A program made the translations under genes and the position numbers. The notes under the pieces were generated by a model. That model worked only from the letters and a program-made list of their open reading frames with translations. It searched no databases and was not told the origin of the DNA. From an uncultured Marinilabiliaceae bacterium (GTDB lineage: Bacteria; Bacteroidota; Bacteroidia; Bacteroidales; Marinilabiliaceae), in assembly GCA_905235955.1 (NCBI GenBank), contig CAJONN010000007.1, positions 1 through 31,586 of the forward strand: a stretch of DNA of 31,586 nucleotides, given 5' to 3'. Below, piece after piece: positions 27,646 to 31,586 of the stretch (position 1 is the first letter of the stretch; each line of letters opens with the position of its first letter).

Positions 27646-28791
27646 ATGACACAATTTAAGCGAAATATAATCATCACAGGTGGTGCCGGATTTATTGGTA
27701 GCCATGTTGTTAGGTTGTTTGTAAACAAATATCCTGACTATCGCATCATCAATCTCGACAAACTTACCTACGCTGGCAACCTTGCCAACCTCAAAGATGT
27801 TGAAGGCAAGCCCAACTATGAGTTTGTGAAGATGGACATTTGCGATTTTGAGGGTGTGAGCAAACTTATGGCAGATAAAAAAGTTGATGGTATCATTCAT
27901 CTTGCTGCTGAAAGTCATGTCGACCGTTCGATAAAAGACCCATTCACCTTTGCGCAAACCAACGTAATGGGCACTTTGTCGCTCTTGCAAGCTGCCAAAA
28001 ACTACTGGGAGAGTTTGCCAGAAAAATACGAAGGCAAGCGTTTCTATCACATCTCAACCGATGAGGTCTATGGTGCGCTCAAACTTACCAATCCGGAGGG
28101 CATCGAGTCGCCATTTACCACAACGGCTTCGAGTGCTGAACATCATCACGCTTACGGCACCGACTATTTCCTTGAGTCGACAAAATACAATCCGCACTCA
28201 CCATATTCTGCTTCAAAAGCATCGAGCGACCACTTTGTGCGTGCTTTTCATGATACATACGGAATGCCTACCATAGTTACCAACTGCTCAAATAATTATG
28301 GTCCGTATCAGTTTCCTGAAAAACTTATTCCGCTCTTTATCAATAATATACGTCATCGAAAGCCGCTGCCCGTTTATGGCAAAGGCGAGAATGTGCGCGA
28401 CTGGCTCTATGTTGTTGACCATGCACGTGCCATCGACGTTATTTTTCACAACGGCAAAACGGCAGAAACGTACAATATTGGTGGTTTCAACGAGTGGAAA
28501 AACATAGACCTCATCAAGGTCGTAATAAAAACTGTCGACCGCCTACTTGGTCGCCCAGAGGGTGCTGACCTCGACCTCATCACCTACGTTACTGACCGCC
28601 TCGGACACGATGCACGCTATGCCATCGACTCACGCAAACTCAAAGATGAACTCGGTTGGGAACCTTCGCTTCAGTTTGAAGAGGGAATAGAAAAAACAGT
28701 GCGTTGGTACCTCGACAACCAAGAGTGGATGGACAACATTACGAGTGGCGAATACGAAAAATATTACGACTCGATGTATAGCAATAGATAA
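27646..28791 (+). CDS. rfbB: dTDP-glucose 4,6-dehydratase
   Basis: RfbB/RmlB makes dTDP-4-keto-6-deoxyglucose from dTDP-glucose, step two of the rhamnose route. It is a 381-aa short-chain dehydrogenase. NAD-binding GGAGFIGS is at 12-19. The catalytic T138-D139-E140 is in STDEVYG, and Y187/K191 in YSASK. The substrate-binding NNYGPYQFPEKL is present. It starts 2 bases after rfbD. Length slightly above E. coli RfbB (about 360 aa) comes from a segment around 145-180, as in many Bacteroidetes. Confidence 0.96.
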   Translation: MTQFKRNIIITGGAGFIGSHVVRLFVNKYPDYRIINLDKLTYAGNLANLKDVEGKPNYEFVKMDICDFEGVSKLMADKKVDGIIHLAAESHVDRSIKDPFTFAQTNVMGTLSLLQAAKNYWESLPEKYEGKRFYHISTDEVYGALKLTNPEGIESPFTTTASSAEHHHAYGTDYFLESTKYNPHSPYSASKASSDHFVRAFHDTYGMPTIVTNCSNNYGPYQFPEKLIPLFINNIRHRKPLPVYGKGENVRDWLYVVDHARAIDVIFHNGKTAETYNIGGFNEWKNIDLIKVVIKTVDRLLGRPEGADLDLITYVTDRLGHDARYAIDSRKLKDELGWEPSLQFEEGIEKTVRWYLDNQEWMDNITSGEYEKYYDSMYSNR

Positions 28792-28802
28792 TTTTTCACG
28801 CA

Positions 28803-29165
28803 ATGGCAGAGCACAACAAAATAGGAACTCAAGGCGAAGAGTTGGCTGTAAGCTATCTGCAAGCTAAGGGACTGAAGATATTGCATCGCAACTGGCGTGC
28901 AGGTCATTTAGAGATAGATATTGTTGCGCTCGATGGTGAACAAATTGTCTTTGTTGAAGTAAAAACACGCAAAGTAAAGCCCACTCGCCCATCTGATGTA
29001 GTTTCGGTAGCCAAAATGAGAAACATAGTCAACGCTGCCGATGTATATATGAAAAATAACCACATTGATGCCGAGAGCCGATTCGACATAATAATACTTG
29101 TTGGTGTTGGCGCACAAGCTGAAATAGATTACATTACGAATGCTTACCGATCTTATTTAAGATAA
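28803..29165 (+). CDS. YraN/UPF0102 family endonuclease-like protein
   Basis: The 120-aa protein has a restriction-endonuclease-like core: GTQGEELAVSYL at the N-terminus, then E37-D39 (EID) and E52-V-K54 (VEVKTR), the acidic and lysine positions of the PD-(D/E)XK fold. The family is usually a housekeeping gene of uncertain role, perhaps in DNA repair. Here it lies between rfbB and gmd, 11 and 15 bases from them. Its placement within a sugar-nucleotide run is likely incidental. Confidence 0.9.
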   Translation: MAEHNKIGTQGEELAVSYLQAKGLKILHRNWRAGHLEIDIVALDGEQIVFVEVKTRKVKPTRPSDVVSVAKMRNIVNAADVYMKNNHIDAESRFDIIILVGVGAQAEIDYITNAYRSYLR

Positions 29166-29180
29166 AAACCATTAAAAAAT

Positions 29181-30287
29181 ATGCAAAACATAGCTCTTAT
29201 AACAGGCATAACTGGTCAAGATGGCTCATATTTGGCTGAGTTTCTTCTTGAAAAAGGATACGATGTGCATGGTATTATTCGTCGTTCATCGGTCGACTAT
29301 CGTGAACGTATAGCACACTTGGAGGGCAAGCAGCATTTTCATCTGCACTATGCTGACCTTGGCGACTCAATGTCGCTTGTGAAAGTGGTTGATGCTGTGC
29401 GTCCTACAGAAATATACAATTTGGCAGCTCAAAGCCATGTGCAAGTTAGCTTTGACTCACCTGAGTTCACTGCTGATGTTGATGCTACAGGCGTATTGCG
29501 AGTGCTTGAGGCTGTGCGTGCTTGCCACTTGGAACATAGCTGCAAAGTTTATCAGGCATCAACGTCAGAACTTTATGGCAAAGTAGAAGAGGTTCCGCAA
29601 AACGAAAATACACCGTTCCACCCCTATTCGCCCTATGCTGTAGCAAAACTCTACGGCTTTTGGATTGTAAAAGAGTATCGTGAAGCCTACAACATGTTTT
29701 GCTGCTCAGGCATCTTGTTCAACCATGAGAGCGAGCGACGTGGCGAAACTTTTGTTACACGCAAAATAACTCTTGCCGCAGCACGCATAGCACAAGGTAA
29801 ACAAGAAAAACTCTACTTGGGCAACCTCTCATCGCTACGCGACTGGGGCTATGCCAAAGACTACGTAGAGTGCATGTGGCTTATTCTGCAAAACAAAAAA
29901 CCTGAAGATTTTGTCATTGCTACAGGTGTGCAACATTCAGTACGCGAATTTGCACAATTGGCATTCCACTATGCCGGCATCGAACTCGAATTTAAAGGTG
30001 AAGGACTTGACGAAAAGGGCTACTGCGTGAGTGGTCCGGCTGAGCTTGTAGGCAAATCGCTTGTTGAGGTGAGCGAAGATTTCTATCGTCCAACCGACGT
30101 TGTCAACCTATGGGGCGACCCAACTAAAGCACGTGCTCAACTTGGTTGGAACCCAGCAAAAACAAGCTTTGAAGAACTCGTCAAGATAATGGTCGACAAT
30201 GATATGGCCAAAGTAGCCGTAGAAAAAGCTGGCGAAAAGGTGAGAACCAATTTGGCAGAATTCTTGGAAAAAGGAATAGTAAAATAA
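29181..30287 (+). CDS. gmd: GDP-mannose 4,6-dehydratase
   Basis: Gmd converts GDP-mannose to GDP-4-keto-6-deoxymannose, the first committed step to GDP-L-fucose. It has 368 aa. The NADP-binding motif [12 protein letters not shown] is at 9-20, NLAAQSHV at 80-87, the catalytic T128-S129-E130 in STSEL, and Y152/K156 in [15 protein letters not shown] is typical of the family. It is followed by fcl, the next enzyme of the route, after a terminator-like hairpin. Confidence 0.97.
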   Translation: MQNIALITGITGQDGSYLAEFLLEKGYDVHGIIRRSSVDYRERIAHLEGKQHFHLHYADLGDSMSLVKVVDAVRPTEIYNLAAQSHVQVSFDSPEFTADVDATGVLRVLEAVRACHLEHSCKVYQASTSELYGKVEEVPQNENTPFHPYSPYAVAKLYGFWIVKEYREAYNMFCCSGILFNHESERRGETFVTRKITLAAARIAQGKQEKLYLGNLSSLRDWGYAKDYVECMWLILQNKKPEDFVIATGVQHSVREFAQLAFHYAGIELEFKGEGLDEKGYCVSGPAELVGKSLVEVSEDFYRPTDVVNLWGDPTKARAQLGWNPAKTSFEELVKIMVDNDMAKVAVEKAGEKVRTNLAEFLEKGIVK

Positions 30288-30307
30288 TATATCAAAAAAA
30301 ACAATCA

Positions 30308-30354
30308 GACGAACAGCAGATATTAGTGTATTTTCTGCCGTTCGTCGCTTTTTT
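30308..30354 (+). terminator. Rho-independent-type terminator between gmd and fcl
   Basis: Bases 30308-30320 pair with 30334-30346 (GACGAAC-A-GCAGA against TCTGC-C-GTTCGTC, one mismatch) around a 13-base loop, and six T's follow at 30349-30354. It ends 8 bases before the fcl start, so it would reduce fcl expression unless read through. No promoter box was found between it and fcl. Confidence 0.65.
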
Positions 30355-30362
30355 GTAAAAAT

Positions 30363-31508
30363 ATGTTGGATAAAAATTCAAAAATATATATCGCAGGTCA
30401 TCATGGCTTGGTAGGTTCTGCCATTTGGAACAACCTCAAAGCACGTGGCTACAACAATCTTGTTGGGCGCAGCCACAAAGAGCTCGACCTGCTCGATGGT
30501 GCCGCCGTAAAGCAGTTTTTTGATCAAGAAAAACCTGATGCCGTAGTGCTTGCAGCGGCTCATGTTGGTGGCATAATGGCCAACTTGCAATATCGTGCTG
30601 ACTTTATCTATCAAAACCTTCAGATACAGCAAAATGTGATAGGCGAGAGTTGGAAGCATGGCGTAAAGAAGCTCCTCTTCTTGGGCTCTACATGTATCTA
30701 TCCGCGCGAAGCACCGCAGCCTATGCGTGAAGATTGCTTGCTGACATCAGCCCTTGAATATACCAACGAGCCATACGCCATAGCTAAAATAGCCGGACTG
30801 AAGATGTGTGAGAGCTTCAACCTGCAATATGGCACCAACTACATTGCTGTGATGCCAACCAACCTCTATGGTCCGAACGACAATTTTCACCTCGAAAATA
30901 GCCACGTATTGCCAGCCATGATACGCAAAATACATCTTGCAAAGTGCCTCAACGAAGGCAATTGGGAGGCAGTGCGCAAAGATATCGGACTGCGCCCAGT
31001 GTCGAAAGTTATTGATGGTGTAAAGGTAGTAGTTGACGATAAATCAGCTGAAGCCGATATTCTGAAAGTGCTTTCATACTATGGCATTACGCCCGAAGCT
31101 GTAACACTATGGGGCACAGGTTCGCCACTGCGCGAATTTCTTTGGAGCGAAGAGATGGCCGATGCCAGCGTACACGTATTGCTCAACGTCGACTTCAAAG
31201 ATACATATAATGCCAATATCAAAAATGCTGACGGCATAGCTGAAATACGCAATTGCCACATCAATGTAGGTACAGGCAAAGAACTCTCTACGCGCGAATG
31301 TGCTGAGAAAATAATGGCTGAAATAGGTTTCAAGGGCGAATTGCGTTGGGATAAATCGAAACCCGACGGCACACTGCGCAAGCTAACCGATGTGAGCAAA
31401 TTGCACAGTCTGGGTTGGCATCACAAAATAGAGATAGATGAAGGCATACATCGCCTCTATCAGTGGTATTTGCAAGGCATTTGCATCAATCATCAGCACA
31501 ACGATTAG
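30363..31508 (+). CDS. fcl: GDP-L-fucose synthase
   Basis: Fcl/WcaG epimerises and reduces the Gmd product to GDP-L-fucose using NADPH. The cofactor motif GHHGLVG is at 12-18, the catalytic serine S109 in GSTCIYP, and Y138/K142 in YAIAK. The length of 381 aa exceeds E. coli Fcl (321) because of an insertion at about 203-250, rich in charged residues (VDDKSAEADILKVLSYYG), before the conserved WGTGSPLREF. The same active-site residues are kept. The rest is in family order and appears intact. Confidence 0.95.
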   Translation: MLDKNSKIYIAGHHGLVGSAIWNNLKARGYNNLVGRSHKELDLLDGAAVKQFFDQEKPDAVVLAAAHVGGIMANLQYRADFIYQNLQIQQNVIGESWKHGVKKLLFLGSTCIYPREAPQPMREDCLLTSALEYTNEPYAIAKIAGLKMCESFNLQYGTNYIAVMPTNLYGPNDNFHLENSHVLPAMIRKIHLAKCLNEGNWEAVRKDIGLRPVSKVIDGVKVVVDDKSAEADILKVLSYYGITPEAVTLWGTGSPLREFLWSEEMADASVHVLLNVDFKDTYNANIKNADGIAEIRNCHINVGTGKELSTRECAEKIMAEIGFKGELRWDKSKPDGTLRKLTDVSKLHSLGWHHKIEIDEGIHRLYQWYLQGICINHQHND

Positions 31509-31523
31509 AGATTAATCGTTGTG
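31497..31523. other. Perfect 11-bp inverted repeat across the fcl stop codon
   Basis: CACAACGATTA at 31497-31507 pairs with TAATCGTTGTG at 31513-31523 around GAGAT. Six A's follow, not T's, so it is a stem without the usual U-tract. It may be an mRNA 3' stabilising stem. Bases 31524-31586 show no gene. Confidence 0.5.
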
Positions 31524-31586
31524 AAAAAACAATGATAGAGCAATATATTAGCTCAGTGTATGACAAAATATCTTAATAAATAAATT

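Noticed and set aside
31497..31523. Hairpin after fcl as a rho-independent terminator
   Set aside because: The stem is perfect, but A's follow it on the + strand and no T-run follows on the - strand. It is listed only as an inverted repeat.

Overview
The window looks like a chromosomal segment of a Bacteroidota member, most likely order Bacteroidales. The support is a DPP-IV type S9 peptidase with a Bacteroidetes-style signal peptide, a SusC-like TonB receptor (STN, carboxypeptidase-regulatory-like domain, plug) paired with a DUF4249 lipoprotein and a FecR/DUF4974-type protein, the TAnnTTTG promoter box, and the near absence of strong Shine-Dalgarno sequences. Every convincing gene lies on the + strand. 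No rRNA, tRNA, CRISPR array or complete insertion sequence was found. I cannot name the species.

Layout. (1) 1-6275, housekeeping: YfcE-like phosphoesterase, single-HKD PLD-like nuclease, DUF2007-like small protein, mnmA behind a good promoter, a secreted metallophosphoesterase abutting mnmA, and a DPP-IV peptidase. (2) 6276-7909, unstable region: the C-terminal scar of an Rpn/PD-(D/E)XK transposase-family gene, then twelve AGCA tetranucleotides between an ATG and an out-of-frame membrane acyltransferase. This is the layout of a phase-variable gene, in the OFF frame here. A 55-codon ORF follows. (3) 7910-12089: a shortened FecR-like protein, TonB-dependent receptor and DUF4249 lipoprotein, with an inverted repeat, a promoter box and a hairpin ahead of the receptor. 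(4) 12126-20238: trxB, tilS, an unrecognised 226-aa protein, pepT, and a very large protein joining receiver-like domains to a PEP/pyruvate-binding ATP-grasp module. (5) 20250-31508, surface polysaccharide and sugar-nucleotide genes: polysaccharide pyruvyl transferase, GT2 glycosyltransferase, UDP-glucose dehydrogenase, two small unknown proteins, rfbA, rfbC, an A+T-rich three-gene cassette (DUF2442-like / unknown / DUF4160-like), rfbD, rfbB, yraN, gmd and fcl.

How it fits together. Region 5 encodes routes to UDP-glucuronate, dTDP-L-rhamnose and GDP-L-fucose, plus one glycosyltransferase and one pyruvyl transferase, so the window supports capsule, O-antigen or exopolysaccharide synthesis. No flippase, polymerase or export gene is visible here. 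The rhamnose route appears broken: rfbD is 7 bases shorter than the expected spacing in its glycine-rich cofactor motif and is frameshifted. The acyltransferase of region 2 resembles the NolL/fucose 4-O-acetylase group. An inference worth testing is that its repeat-driven ON/OFF switch changes O-acetylation of a surface glycan, possibly one built from these sugars.

The strongest candidates for something new are the AGCA-repeat switch, the receiver/ATP-grasp fusion, the small cassette inside the rhamnose genes, and the control region of the TonB receptor.
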